DNA of 64,000 nucleotides from Quercus robur (taxonomy: Eukaryota; Streptophyta; Magnoliopsida; Fagales; Fagaceae), in NCBI RefSeq assembly GCF_932294415.1, contig NC_065535.1, positions 92,830,862 to 92,894,861 of the forward strand, in the 5' to 3' direction. Below, one piece after another: positions 47,093-57,445 of this stretch (its first letter is position 1; every line of letters starts with the position of its first letter). Position numbers and translations under genes: made by a program. The notes under the pieces are model-generated. The model made no database searches. It saw only the letters and a program-made list of their open reading frames with translations, and had not been told where the DNA came from.

Positions 47093-48115
47093 TCATTCCA
47101 ACCTGAAGTCCCTCCTCTCCTGAGGGACGACCTTCGCTTTACCCTTCCCCATCTGCTGGTCCTCCTCGACCCTTTTGTACTTGTCAATTCTGTCCATGAG
47201 TTGGCGCACGCTGGTGACTGGCTTTCCAGTGAGGGACTTTCTTAAGCCATGTTCTGTCAGCAAGCCCCTTTTGAACGTACTGATGGCGACGTCATCATAA
47301 TTCCCTTCTATCTCGTTATACATTTCCCAGTACCTATCCGAGTAGGCCTTTAGCGTCTCTCCTTCCCGCATGGACAAGGATAGGAGGGAGTCGAGGGGCC
47401 GAGGGACTCTAGTGCTGGTGATGAAACGGGAACCAAAAGCCTGCGTCAGCTGTTTAAAGGAATCTATGGAATTCGGCTGGAGGGTATCAAACCATCTCAT
47501 CGCCATGGGTCCCAAGTTGGATGGAAATACCTTACACATTAACGCCTCATCCCTGGAGTGGACGGCCATCCTCTGATTGAATTGGCTTACATGCTCTACT
47601 GGGTCGGTCCGACCATTGTATATGGCAAACGTTGGTTGATGGAACCGCCGAGGAAGCACTGCCCTCTCTATTCTACGCGTGAACGACGACTGGGAGATGC
47701 GATCCAGGGCCTTGCTCATGGCATCGTTGGCCAGGCCTTGGTAAGATGGGCTTTTGTGGCTACGTTTGCGAGGCCTCTCTTCCTCGTAGGAAAAGGTCTC
47801 GCTCGGAGGGGTTCTTGATCTTCGCCGGTATTCGTTATCCTCGTCACTGCTAGTGCCCGAGCCGGGTGAAGGACGTTTCTGCTGTGCTCGGCACAGCTTT
47901 TTCTTCAAATCATCAATCTCTTGTTGTAGAGCCTTTCGATCGTTTTGCTTATAGGATGCATGATCCTTCCCTTTTGAGCGGCTTTTACTCGTGCAAAAGG
48001 TGTTAACGCTACCCTCTCGTTGATTATCTTGGTCCTTCCCTCGTTCGATATTTAAAAAATTGTCCTGCCGTTGAGAATCTGAACGTCCGGTTTGGCGCAG
48101 GCCTGATCCTTCCAT
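47093..48115 (-). CDS. Tat gag (capsid) part
   Basis: 340 codons, starting about 50 bases after the PBS. Residues 1-135 are basic and charged. The retrotransposon gag capsid domain (about 160-300) has TDPVEHVSQF, AMRWFDTLQPNSI and SFKQLTQAFGSRF followed by the EGETLKAYSDRY region. It would form the virus-like particle. It stops at TGA (47093-47095), after which the same frame continues at once into the zinc knuckle part, so this is a nonsense mutation rather than a natural gag end. Confidence 0.92.
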   Translation of the reverse strand: MEGSGLRQTGRSDSQRQDNFLNIERGKDQDNQREGSVNTFCTSKSRSKGKDHASYKQNDRKALQQEIDDLKKKLCRAQQKRPSPGSGTSSDEDNEYRRRSRTPPSETFSYEEERPRKRSHKSPSYQGLANDAMSKALDRISQSSFTRRIERAVLPRRFHQPTFAIYNGRTDPVEHVSQFNQRMAVHSRDEALMCKVFPSNLGPMAMRWFDTLQPNSIDSFKQLTQAFGSRFITSTRVPRPLDSLLSLSMREGETLKAYSDRYWEMYNEIEGNYDDVAISTFKRGLLTEHGLRKSLTGKPVTSVRQLMDRIDKYKRVEEDQQMGKGKAKVVPQERRDFRLE

Positions 48116-48150
48116 TTCTTACTGTTTCACTTGTCGAGACACAAATTCTT

Positions 48151-48166
48151 CCCACAGACGGCGCCA
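48151..48166 (-). other. Primer binding site of the Tat element
   Basis: TGGCGCCGTCTGTGGG on the minus strand, two bases after the 5' LTR. The first nine bases match the complement of the plant tRNA-Asp 3' end as I recall it. Confidence 0.65.
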
Positions 48167-48168
48167 AT

Positions 48169-48905
48169 TGTAAGAGCGATTTTTGGGGCCCAAGCCCAGC
48201 AAGCAGGCGATTCTGGCCCAAAAGACCCTTAACAATGAATTTGTAGAGAGTGGGTCACAGAACTAGGTCTTGACAGAGTAAACGTAATTATTAGTAAGCC
48301 ATGCAACAATTTGAACGTGGGGATATTTCATTAAGTTTCATGGGATAACAGTCCGTGGGGCTGTATGAGTGCTTCTTATGTTCTGTTTACAGAATTCCTT
48401 TCTCTCTTTCTCTCTTCCTTCCTTTTTCTATCAATTTTTCGATCCCCTAGTCATGGGGATTTTCTTCTCTTATATAGCATCCTTCAATTGATAATGGTCT
48501 TACACTTGTTAACCATCTGGGCCTCTACTTGAGTGTCTGTCCCATAGGACATCCCCCTTCTTTTTTTGTGAGTTGCACTGGCCAAGATAATACTATTCTC
48601 ATGTCCTCTCTACATTAATGCGGCTGGAAAAGTAGCTTCCTTGCATTTAATGCGGCAGTTGTGGTTGCCCCCTGAACGTCTAGCATTTTCCTTCTATTTG
48701 GGACGATTTCTCACCGTGTACAGGGTGTGCATTGGACTCCCATTTGGTGCGTCCGAGGAGACACTCCTCCTCGGACGCCCCTTAAACAAGCCCGGCCCAA
48801 TAGGATAGGGCTAAAAGTCTTCCGGCCATGTCTTCACTTCCTGTTATGGCTGGGCTCCGCACGGGTCCCAAGGCCCACTGTTGACTAATGAATTTTACCC
48901 CCACA
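48169..48905 (-). repeat. 5' LTR of the Tat element
   Basis: 737 bases ending (minus strand) in CTTACA. A TATA box lies at 48469-48476 (minus). The same 12-base hairpin arms occur at 48749-48760 and 48767-48778. Confidence 0.95.
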
Positions 48906-48910
48906 AGTTC

Positions 48911-50208
48911 AAATTTGAATCTAATACTAAGATAATATTTTTGCCCTAATAATAACAATAAGTAATAATATGCCACTTAAGATTTGTTGTAAAAATATTG
49001 TGAAAATATTATAGACATATTATTTCTCAAAAAATAAAAATAAAAAACTCAAATGGACTTATAATTCAATTTTTGGATAAGTGCTTGCATACGACTATCT
49101 ACCTCAAATTTCACAAAGTTACAATCTCTTTACCTTAAAATAAATAAATTGTTTATCAAACAAACAAAAAAAAAAAGTAAATTGTTAGTGTATGTCATAA
49201 GGTATTGGTTTTTTTTTTTTTTTTCAATTTTTTTAGGGGATTTTTCAATTTATTTTACGAAAGAAAAAAAGAGCAACTGAGTTTTCTATAGTTTTTTTTT
49301 AACAAAATAATTTTTATAAACTTATTATCAAAACTTTCTTAAAATGACTTTTTAACCAATAAACTAAGAGAACCCATTAAGCGGATTATTAAAAAAAAGT
49401 TTGGTTACAAATTTAACTGTAGTTAATAATTATGATTTTATTCAATATCTTTTTATTAAATGTGAATTTAAACAAAATTTATCATTAGATAAAATCTTAT
49501 TCTTATTATTCATGTTTGTAAAATTTTTAAAATATCAAAAATTAATAGTTTTATTATCAATCAAAAGTTAAATTTTAAATTTTTGTAACTTCAAATTAAT
49601 AGTAAATAACTTCAAATTTTTCTAATGATATAAAATTTGAAGTGGGTGCAAAGAACAAAAATAACAAAATTTAAAATACAAAATAATGTTAATTTTTTAA
49701 AAAATGAAAGTGGTAGCCAGCTGTCACCAAGTTTTTAAATGAAATTTATCCAAAAAGTAATGGCTATACGTAGAATTTGGTCACACGTCGGCTCCTCTCT
49801 GCTTCTTCAATTTAAAAATGATAAAGGAATTGACGATTTTATGGTTCAAGGTACAATGATAAGAAGAAGATTTCATCAAAAAAAAATGATAAGAAGAAGA
49901 TAAAATGCATACAGCTTTTTGCCATACTGTGCAGATCAATCAAAAATCCATTCTTATCAGGCATCTTTCAGAAGTACTGTTCTAGCAGACTAGCACCATC
50001 AATTTTGGATTGAGAGGTGTACAATGTCATAAATCTCAGCCTTCTCATTTACGAGAAACTTCAGTATTTCGGAACCATGCATCCTCCCCTCATAAGAAAA
50101 AGGATTCCATACATGTGCAATAAATGAGAAATTTCAGCATATTTCGAAAACAGGCATCCTCTCGCTCGTAAAGAAGTGGACTCCACACATATGCAATGTC
50201 ACAATTCC
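48911..50208. other. Non-coding interval
   Basis: AT-rich, no gene recognised. The repeated phrases AATGAGAAA/CATCCTC near 50040-50170 may belong to the TIR element that follows. Confidence 0.35.
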
Positions 50209-51332
50209 CAGCCAATTCTGACCTGCTATGTCAGATTTTTACCCATTAAACAATAAACTTTAACACACACGATTACCCCCAAATCTTCATAAATCCCGTC
50301 TGAATCTCTCTCTCTTTCTTTCAGTAATTTTTTTTTTTTTTGTCCTTTTGGCCATTGGGTTTACTAGATTTTGGTGTGGCTGAAGTGGGTATTTGGCACT
50401 TGATGTGGTGATTGATGCCAATTTTGTGTCAGAGGTTTGGCCCTTGGCCGATGTGGTTAAATCAAGGCCATAGGGTGTTTTTTGGGTTTCTTTGTGAAGA
50501 ACATGAGGATTTTCCTTTTTGTTTTCTTGGCTGCCAAACACTAAATAGAGATGAAACTTTGTTTAGCTTTAACTTTTAAAAATCTAGGCTACCGAACACA
50601 AGTGGAGAAGATTTATGTGGCTTTTTCCTTATAATTTTCTTCTCTACCGAACACGGTCATTAATAATTTTTATTTTAAGAAAAAAAATCAAAGAACATCA
50701 TTGTAGTGTGGACTGTGGAAGCTGAAATTTTTTTCGTTTTTTACCCATAAAAATAATAAACGATGACACACACTATCACTCCCTCTCAAATACCAAATTT
50801 AATAAAGAAAAATTAAACCCAAAATCTGCAGAAAATCACAACCCAATCTTACCGTTCAGAAGAACAGTTACAGCAAGAGCTTTTGGAAATGAGTCCGACG
50901 AGATAGTCTGAGAAGTTGTTGGAGATTTGTAAACAGCCGGATTTTTTTCTGAGTTATTGCATTTTCTTTTATGTTTTTAGCTACTCTCTGTGAGATTGAA
51001 GAGAAAATTGGTCTAGAATTCCAAGCTTATAGGTAGACCATCTTAAACCCATGTTTTTAATTTTTAAACAATATTACACATATTTTTACATATTTTTTTA
51101 TTTACATGTATTTCAAAAAAATACAAACAATATTATTCAAACTGTTCCATCGAACCCTAGTCATTAAGATTTAAAAAATGGCCAACATCATCGGCACTAT
51201 CTCCAGCGGTCACTTTTGTGATTTACACGGTGAAATTGGGTTTTAATTTATGAAGATTTGACGGTAATTGTGTGTTAAAGTTTATTGCTTAGTGGGTAAA
51301 AATATGACATGGCGGGTTAGGATTGGCTGACG
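50209..51332. mobile_element. TIR DNA element(s), MULE-like, possibly compound
   Basis: About 100 bases at 50209-50310 recur inverted at about 51236-51332, sharing CAGCCAAT at the tip and TTTTTACCCA, AATAAACTTTAACACA further in. A third, weaker copy of the left arm occurs at about 50735-50800, so two elements may lie in tandem or nested. Between them, a minus-strand frame (50287-50541) is Lys/Thr-rich with no known domain. No target duplication was found. Confidence 0.5.
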
Positions 51333-51389
51333 TAAAATACACATTTTACGCGAGCTCCTGACCTAATATATTCTCTTTATTTAATTGTA

Positions 51390-52315
51390 ATTAAAATTTT
51401 TTTACTGAAAATATTATAGATAAAGTTAATAGTTAGCCGAAATAGTACAGTGTGACACATAAATAGCACTAAAAAGTACACATGTACAATAAACTTATGA
51501 ATAGTAGTAAAAATAAGCTAAATAGTAAAATAAACTGCCTAATAGTATAAGCTATCCCAAACGCAACCTTTATAAAAAATCAAATTTCTCTCTCTCTTGC
51601 GCAGCTGCCCTCCTCCACGCTTGCTCTCTACCTTTCCTTCAACCCATTGTCACCGTTGCCAACATTCCCAACTCAGACCCCTTAGCAAAAACAAAGAAAA
51701 AATTGCAACTTACCATTTGGGTAAGAGGAGAGTTAGGTTAGGGGTTAGAATAGTTGAGATTTGATTTTAGTTCTACTAGAAATATATATTTCACCATGGA
51801 ATCATTATTTAGTTTTTGTTTTGAGAAATTTTTTGGGTTGTTTTTTTTGCTACAACTTGAATATTGCACATTTTCAAATAGATATGTGAAATATGGTCTA
51901 GCAAAATTAAAGAAGGATTGATCAGTGACACAGGGGATATAGCTAAAATCCTTATTTTACTTAATTAGATGTTACATTGGTTGAATTCTATGCTTTTAGG
52001 TCCTGATTGTGTTTAAAATGTAGTGTTTTAGTCTTTGCATTTCAAGTTTGCAATCAGAATTTAATGATAAAAATTTATTGTCACGGGGATAGAAAATTTT
52101 GATAATTGAGTGTGCGTTTGGCTACCAATTAAAAAGACACCTTATTTTATTATTCAGCTTATTTTTGCTACTATTCATGGTCCCACTGTACTTTTTGGTA
52201 TTATTTCAGGAGTCCTACTGTACTATTTCAGCTAACTTTTACCTTTATCTACAGTACTTTCAACAAAAAAATTTTCAATTTCAGTAAAATAAACGAGTCC
52301 CAAACAAATCCTGGA
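51390..52315. mobile_element. Non-coding TIR DNA element
   Basis: The left arm (about 51390-51560) and right arm (about 52100-52315) are inverted copies sharing GTTAGC(C/T)GAAATAGTACAGT, AATAGTA(G/C)(C/T)AAAAATAAGCT and a CCAAACGCA motif. The interior has short C-rich and coding-looking patches but no recognised gene. Confidence 0.55.
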
Positions 52316-52886
52316 TGTTTCTCTTTGTATAGGTATGATACACTTCAACAATTTCTTAAGAAATTTTATCTTGAAACTGTCCTTTATCAATTGGGTCATC
52401 ATCTCTCATGATCATATATTGGTTTGTTATAATTTTTATATATGATAAGTACAATGTTAATACATAAATTTTCAGCTTTTATTTTCAATGAAAAACATTC
52501 ATTATTCTATATTTATATTTAGTTGAACTTCTTCTTGCACCCACAGTACCATTGCCGGTGTCGCCACCATTGGTGGCCGCTGGTTCTCCCTCTCTTTCTC
52601 TTTTATTTTTCTTTTTGTTTTCTCCTTTTATTTGCTTTTTGAAACCCCTTAGCTCTCATTTTGTCTCAGTTTTAATTTGATTAGTGACTGGGTTTCCTCG
52701 TTGAGTATGAAGCTTGATGATTTACTTGGGTTTTCTTTTTTGTTCCTTGCTAAAAATAATTTCTGGTGTAATGTTTTGAATTTTTTTTTCCTTCCCTTGA
52801 TTTCTTGTTTTTGTCTAGTTAGTGCTCCCTATTGTTTTTGTCTAGCACAAAAGCATTAAACATTTGAGCTTGTTGTAAATTTAAAG
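52316..52886. other. Non-coding interval
   Basis: AT-rich sequence with T tracts; no gene or repeat end was recognised. Confidence 0.35.
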
Positions 52887-53327
52887 TGATGCAGGAAGCG
52901 TCAAGAAACAAAACACATCTACTTCTAGAAAACAAGAAACAAAACATGTTTGTTTCTGAAAATAATCTCGAATCCACAAGGGTTTCTTGAGTCCACAAGA
53001 GTCCTTGAATCCACAAGGAGAAAGGGTCTGGAATCCACTGGAAAAATAAAACGACAAAAGTATGAATTTTATTGATTAAATAATTGTTCAAAAAACGTGT
53101 ACAGACTTAGGGGCCTATTAAAGGGCTCCGTAAAATTTGACAAACAATAAAATATATTCTAAAATAACTCCTAATTGATACCTAACTATAATAGGAACCA
53201 AATTTGATCTAAAAAGTATTAAAAGCACCTAAAAACAATGAAATAATAACCCTAAACCTAAAATAACTAAAATTACAAATTAAATACTAAAATTAATAAA
53301 TTAAATTGTAGATTGCGTCCTATATCA
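52887..53327 (-). mobile_element. LTR of a truncated minus-strand retroelement
   Basis: TGATGCAGG...TATATCA, 441 bases, terminal TG/CA. On the minus strand it is preceded by AAGTGGAGGGGTT (53328-53340), a convincing polypurine tract, so this is a 3' LTR. Only a short internal stretch (to about 53430) remains before sequence of another element begins. Confidence 0.6.
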
Positions 53328-53447
53328 AACCCCTCCACTTGAAGATTAAAGCTAATTGTAAGCCTAGGACTATGACATCAATTAAAGCTAATTGTAAGTC
53401 CTTAGCTTTAATGACGTTCTTCGGGCTTTGGAAGTGTTTTGAAATGG

Positions 53448-54170
53448 GTTCAAACCTGAGGATGACGTGTACCGCTTGAAGTTAACCATCCTTGTGCAGA
53501 AAAATCTCTGACCTGAGGATCCGGTTTAGGTCAGTAAAGTTCACAAGATACTTGGATGGGGTGGTATGGTATTCGTTTGCCAATGAAGAAACAATAAGAG
53601 TTATAAGCCAGTAAAAAAAAATTAGGAAAGATCCTATCCACGTCTATGATCTGAGGGAACCCTACCTGGTTCCCCTTATTGGGTGGGACAATGCAGTTCA
53701 TCATGCCAGTCTCTCGAGACGATAAGGAAGTCCTCGTCCATACCCTTGCTTGAATCAAGCAAACAGGAGATTAACCTAACGGAAGGGACCCTACATTTGA
53801 AGTAGTATTTAGTCTCCATCCCCTTTTGGCAGTTGTACACCCAGTTCATATCGTGCCATGTGAGGTTGGTCCCCATTTTTCGGTTTATCACGTCTACGCT
53901 CCCAAGGACCCTAAAAATGTTTAGGGAACATTGGGTGGGGGTCAGCCTATAGTTCATTAGGAAGTCTCTAGTGACCCTTCCGATAGGAATTTCCATCCCA
54001 CCTTCTATGAAAGCGATCATCAGAATAACTACGGATCCGTGAGGTCTGTTCATAACCATCCATTTGCCCAGCAAGCAATGTTAGAGTTCAACACCATTAG
54101 GGATCCTATACTTAGCCCTAAAGGCGGCCATGCCTTCAGGTGTGTCTACTAGCCTAGCAAATCTACCCAT
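53448..54170 (-). pseudogene. Decayed copy of the Tat antisense gene
   Basis: From ATG 54170 the frame reads MGRFARLVDTPEGMAAFRAK, a stop at codon 30 (54081-54083), then continues to 53676 with IAFIEGGMEIPIGRVTRDFL and LTWHDMNWVYNCQKG. This is collinear with exon 1 of the gene at 39397. A second stop lies at 53676. Just after is CCAG|GT at the position of the homologous splice donor. Exon 2 similarity (LVNFTDLN, LRSEIFLHKDG) resumes at about 53550-53448 with another stop. The intron acceptor seems lost. A TATA box lies at about 54321-54328. Homology across exon, donor and exon confirms that the intron is ancestral. Confidence 0.85.
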
Positions 54171-54592
54171 GGAATTTTATAGTACAAGAAATACAAATCT
54201 GTGCAAAAAAATATGAATCTGAACACACCTATGCGCAGTAAAAGAATTTCTCCTCGGGTTGCTGCTTCAACGAAAATTTCCAAATAAGTAAAATGAGAGA
54301 AAGCCAGCCGCAGCCCCTCCTTATATAGGGGTGAAAAATGAGCAGTAAATTTCATGCCCATAAATGAGATAAAATGAGGACCGTAGGATCATCATCGCAC
54401 TGTAGAACGTGTGGGGACAAGCAACCGCCTGACACCATAAATGTGAAATCTTGGATATTGAAGCATCAGGAGCGTACTGGAGATAGGTGAGGGGACGTTA
54501 CCACGTGGGAATGCATGTGGCACGTATTAGGCTAGTTTGAGATAAAACCTTGCTTCTATCTCAAAGTTAATAGCAAAGTTTTAGGAGGCTAT

Positions 54593-55297
54593 TGTGGGTG
54601 CTCGAGGACTGAGGAAGGGATTGCTGAGCTGTTAGTCTTGTTATTGAGACATCATGTGCCCGAGGAGAGAATTCACCCGAGGAGAGGAGGAGAAGAGACA
54701 AAAGTCTCTTAGGAGCTCCAGGTGGAAAGGATGGGTGGAGGAGAGAGATTCATGGAAAGTAGGGGAAGTTTCCAGAGAGAAGTAGTCTGTTGCCTCCGCA
54801 TTAAATGGTGGGCAACAGCTTTATCAGTTGCATTGATGGGGAAGTGACTTGAACAATGTAATTCACAGTTAAGTAGCTCATTTTACCACTTTCAGCAGAT
54901 GTTTAAGGGGACAGGTGTCATGATGAAAATTTGGTTAGGTAAAGGTTGGGGGTCAAGATGTAAAGAGGAATGGAGCATATAAGGGAGAGAAAATTTCCAG
55001 AAAAGGGGATCCGAAAAAAGAGAAAGGAATAGAATCTAAAACAAGAACAAAGAGAGAAGAGAGTGAACAGTGTTTTCTTCTGGGTAAGATTTGCCTCTTT
55101 AGGCAAGCTTGTAATAAGCCTATTTCATATATTAATTCATGTCCTTTTGTTTTTCTTCCCTGTTTTTGTCCTCGAGCTGAGCCCTCCCTTTTTGTTTGAT
55201 CCACTCTCTCAAAAATACATTGATTTGGGCCTGGTTGAATTGTGTAAACCTCACTGTTCTAAGTGGGCTTGAGCTGTTTGATTTCTGTGTCCTTACA
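54593..55297 (+). repeat. 3' LTR of the Tat-related fragment
   Basis: 705 bases; TATA box CATATAAGG at about 54976-54984; three CGAGGA motifs near its start. It differs in sequence from the other LTRs here but has the same layout. Confidence 0.75.
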
Positions 55298-55302
55298 ACT
55301 AT

Positions 55303-55874
55303 AGTTTTAATAAATATGTCATAATTTATAGTTTATATTTTGTTTTTCATTATTTATTTAGAGGATGATTATTATTATTTTTTTTAAAAGACTTATACTA
55401 GATTTACAAATCTAAGGATAGAATGAGAAAAATAAATAATTCAGCTAAGATTTATAGGAATAAACCAAACATTATAATCTCACATTCCTAGGAATCTTAT
55501 TAGATTCCCAATTAAACCAAACATAGGAATAGTTATATTCCTAAGCATCTAGATTGTAAGGCATCATATTCCCAAGAATCTGGATGTCAGGATTAATTTG
55601 GATTCTCCCATACCAAACACCACCTAAATAAATTATGCAACTAAAACTAAAAGTACACATAAATAATTTCATTAATAAGTTGGAGGAATCTTCCTCTAAC
55701 CTGATTTGGAGATAAACTCCGTACTTATAGTCTTATAGATAAGCTGTGAATAACTTGAACTTATGAATTTCATAAAAGGAGGAAGAATAAAAATAAAAAT
55801 TTCCTTTTTCTAGATATAAGAATAATAATTTATATTTCTGCCTAATATATATATATATATATATATTTAAAGAA
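55303..55874. other. Non-coding interval, possible MITE
   Basis: 55440-55630 contains repeated AAACCAAACAT(A/T) and ATTCC(T/C)A(G/A)GAATCT phrases with partial inverted symmetry, suggesting a MITE, but its ends were not resolved. TA repeats at 55844-55866. Confidence 0.35.
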
Positions 55875-55882
55875 GTTTCAGG

Positions 55883-57445
55883 TAGGGGTGGCAAATGGGC
55901 GGGTAAGGTCATAAATGGGTTAGGTCATAAATGGGTTAGGTGTATATTACCTATTTATCTATTTATGACCCGTTTATATATAAATTAATTATCCATTACC
56001 CGCCCAACTCATTTAATTAGTAACTCGCCCATTTAACCCAATATAACCCAAATAAATAAATAACTTGTTAAAAACTTTAAAAACAAAAATTAAAAAGTTC
56101 AAAAATCACTGAAGATCATAAAATTCCTTTCATTTACTCTTTCCCTTCTATTCCCTCTGTTTTACTCGGCAACCAAACAGACCATCAGAGAAAGAAAGAG
56201 AGAAAGTTAAAGTTGTCAACTTCAAAAAACCAAAAAAAAAAAGTTCAAAAATAACTTTTTCCTTCTCTTTCCTTTCATTTTCTCTGCAACAAAAGACCCA
56301 TCAGATAAAAAAATCAATTTTTTTTCCTTTCATTTCTCAGCAACCAAACAAAGCGTTAGAGAAAGAGAGAGAGAGACAGACAGACAAGGAGGTCAGGAAT
56401 GTAATCGGTGCCATACACACACAACACAAAAACACAACCATTTAGCAAAATACATAGCAATATTAGAGAGAGAGAGAGAGCGTACTCCAATGTCGAGTAC
56501 AATCACATCAGACGGCAACGCAGAGATCTCCTAGCTCCATTGGCAACCAAATTCGCCTTCGCATCTCCACCATCCGATCCACCTCCACCTCCACTGCCAC
56601 TGCTCTCTTCGCCAACCCCACCGCCATCGCCTCCACCTCCAGAGGCAAACGAAGCAGCGGAGCTAACAACGCACTCCAAACGGTGCCATACTGGAGGCAC
56701 TGAAGCAGCACACAGTTTCATCAGTGAAGAAGAAGAGGAAGCGAAAGGATTGCTGTGGTGGTAATAGGTGGAAATGCATCGGAATCGGCAAGTCAAGAGT
56801 TGACTCGAGAGGCATTGACTCAGTGGTGTTCTCTTTTCTCTATGTTTGAACGCGAGTTTGTTTGGGGCTAGGGCATTAACGTTTCTTTGGGAAATCGAAT
56901 GACAAGGAAAAGAGTGGAATGGTGAACTTCGATTCCATCCCCGTTCTCTCTCTAGAATTTCCTTTTGTTTGGTTACTGAGAAAATCTGAGGGAAAGTGTT
57001 TGAAATTGGTCCGACTCGTAATTCACTTCTGACTCCGTGTTCAATAGCCCGACCATAGTGATGTTAATTGTGGTTACATCCATAAGTAGCTTGGTCCATC
57101 TTTATTCCATTTCATATAGCTTAAAAATCTAGAGGTTAAAGTGTTTGGGAAAGTGTTTGGTTACTGAGTAAATCTGAGGGAAAGTGAGACTAAGGTTTGT
57201 TTATTTAAGTTTTAGAATGTAGAAGGTTTCATTGGTTATTTGTTATTAGTGGGTTTATTTAATTTTAAATTTTAGATGGGTTTAGTGGGTATTAGTGGGT
57301 TTATCCATTTAGACCCATCTAATTAAATAACCAAATGGGTCTTTATCCATTTAACTCAAATACTCAAATGGGTTGGGTTAAGACTTATCCAAATAAGGTG
57401 GGTAATGAACGGGTTAATGGATATGAATAAAAATTGCCACCCCTA
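55883..57445. mobile_element. Non-autonomous hAT element
   Basis: The ends are TAGGGGTGGCAA at 55883 and, reverse-complemented, TAGGGGTGGCAA at 57445. The 8-bp duplication GTTTCAGG is at 55875-55882 and again at 58597-58604. It is displaced because another element sits three bases from the right end. Subterminal AAATGGGTTAGG / AATGGGTTGGG motifs are repeated at both ends. Length without the insertion is 1,563 bp. No transposase is encoded. Confidence 0.88.
56408..56764 (+). CDS. Proline-rich ORF in hAT element, possible captured gene piece
   Basis: 118 codons: a proline-rich middle (about residues 53-80) and an acidic tail with FISEEEEEA. It lies in a GC-richer patch (56490-56800) inside an AT-rich element, suggesting captured host DNA. 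The first 40 residues overlap repeats and are unlikely to be coding. No family is recognised. Confidence 0.3.
   Translation: MPYTHNTKTQPFSKIHSNIRERERAYSNVEYNHIRRQRRDLLAPLATKFAFASPPSDPPPPPLPLLSSPTPPPSPPPPEANEAAELTTHSKRCHTGGTEAAHSFISEEEEEAKGLLWW

Larger units (their letters stand above)
38174..48905 (-). mobile_element. Complete Ty3/gypsy retrotransposon, Tat lineage, with antisense gene
   Basis: 737-bp LTRs (38174-38910 and 48169-48905) are flanked by AGTTC on both sides (38169-38173 and 48906-48910). Read on the minus strand the order is LTR, PBS, gag, zinc knuckle, protease, RT, RNase H, second RNase H, integrase, 81-bp tandem array, antisense gene, polypurine stretch, LTR. The second RNase H, no chromodomain and an ORF antisense to the 3' half are hallmarks of the plant Tat lineage. 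By hand count the LTRs differ at about 25 of 737 positions, mostly transitions. The 5.3-kb coding frame has three in-frame stops and no frameshift. Total length is 10,732 bp. Confidence 0.95.
53430..55297 (+). mobile_element. 3' part of a Tat-related LTR element with decayed antisense gene
   Basis: The 3' LTR at 54593-55297 (TGTGGGTG...CTTACA) is preceded by GGAGGCTAT. Upstream is an antisense gene homologous to that of the element at 38174-48905. No matching 5' LTR is in the window and the left side is cut near 53430, so gag-pol is missing. ACTAT follows the LTR (55298-55302) and would be the target duplication. Confidence 0.75.
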
